64,000 bases of DNA from Pipra filicauda (taxonomy: Eukaryota; Chordata; Aves; Passeriformes; Pipridae): positions 310,001 to 374,000 of the forward strand of contig NW_024104402.1 in assembly GCF_003945595.2 (NCBI RefSeq), given 5' to 3'. The position numbers were made by a program, and so were the translations under genes. Below the pieces are notes generated by a model. The model searched no databases. It had not been told where the DNA came from and was given only the letters and a program-made list of their open reading frames with translations. Positions 63,562 to 64,000 of the stretch are shown one piece after another. Each line of letters opens with the position of its first letter. The stretch's first letter is position 1.

Positions 63562-63675
63562 CATCATGTGTATTCTCCTGGGCCTGAGGCCTTATTAAAG
63601 GACCCGCTCTTTTTATCTTATCTAATACACTAAATTGGCCTGGAGTCTTTTTCTCTGCGATCTCTTTAGGCACCA
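63562..63675 (+). mobile_element. Probable LTR R-U5 end fused to the RPS15 copy
   Basis: The 114 bases after the RPS15 break carry an ATTAAA polyadenylation signal (63594-63599) followed by GGACCCGCT. About 75 bases later come CTGCGATCTC and a CA-type end (GGCACCA, ending 63675). A poly(A) signal, a U5-sized stretch and a terminal CA fit the 3' end of an endogenous retroviral LTR on the plus strand. A GGTTG directly follows the end and also occurs at 63387-63391, which could be a 5-bp target-site duplication but is likely enough by chance. No retroviral gene is present. The family cannot be named by eye, and another interspersed repeat or unique DNA is possible. Confidence 0.4.
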
Positions 63676-64000
63676 GGTTGGTCTAAATCTGCAGTGTGTT
63701 TAGTACTTTTCATAGACTTCATAGTTTGAAGGTTGGCAAATCTCTATCCCCTTGTCACCTTCCCAGTGGGCTCTTGTGTCAGGATGTCAAAAGTGAGAGG
63801 GAGATGAAAGCAAAAAGATGGCTCCTCATTCACATTTCTCCTTTCTTGATGTCCACAAGTAATGAGACCCTTCTCTGTGTCTTTAAACTCAAATGCAGGG
63901 TCTGCTCAGAAGTTCATGAATCCTTCCAGATGTTGGTAGAATTGCCAGGAGGAAAGGGGAGAAGTTTTTATTGTAACCTCAGAGGTCTTCTAAATTACAA
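63676..64000. other. Non-coding stretch, nothing recognised
   Basis: No gene or repeat is identified between the RPS15-LTR-like fusion and the end of the window. A weak resemblance to CR1 ends near 63705-63745 was not convincing. Confidence 0.5.

Noticed and set aside
63705..63745. CATAGACTTCATAGTTTGAA, then GGTTGG, resembling the CR1 antisense start
   Set aside because: There are too many mismatches, and the following sequence does not continue as CR1.
1..64000. tRNA, rRNA, U6, 7SK, Y RNA, known miRNAs and CRISPR arrays
   Set aside because: I looked for their characteristic boxes and seed sequences and found none. Regularly spaced direct repeats of CRISPR type are absent, as expected for a vertebrate.

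Overview
The window looks like non-coding vertebrate DNA, most likely from a bird. It is A+T-rich and nearly free of recognisable interspersed repeats: no Alu-, B1- or L1-type elements were seen. It has one short match to the 3' end of a CR1 LINE and several runs of the G/T-rich GGTTTGG/GGGTTTT kind that I associate with avian introns. The avian assignment is an inference; a crocodilian or turtle is not excluded.

No intact, recognisable protein-coding gene is present. The open frames are mostly 60-190 codons, overlap on both strands, and match no family I know. The window is best read as intergenic DNA or the inside of a very large intron. Four places stand out. (1) 14,960-15,324, minus strand: the C-terminal tail of a non-LTR retrotransposon ORF2, with about 100 codons still open up to its natural stop. 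(2) 13,100-13,960: a G+C- and CpG-enriched block with an exon-like segment on the minus strand. (3) 41,930-42,060: a G+C-rich island with a near-perfect RFX X-box. (4) 63,442-63,675, plus strand: the first 39 codons of ribosomal protein RPS15 without an intron, joined abruptly to a segment that looks like the R-U5 end of an endogenous retroviral LTR.

The RPS15 junction is the most interesting item. It resembles a gene/LTR chimeric retrocopy made when a retroviral reverse transcriptase switched templates. The join leaves a 62-codon chimeric open frame followed by an ATTAAA signal inside the LTR-like part. The identification of RPS15 is firm; the LTR and the mechanism are inferences.

The rest is simple repeats (an AC tract at 5.5 kb, a 76-nt pure pyrimidine tract at 7.45 kb, T, A and G homopolymers), a few short duplications and hairpins, and long stretches in which I see nothing nameable. 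Some of these look like conserved non-coding elements by eye, which only a cross-species alignment could confirm.
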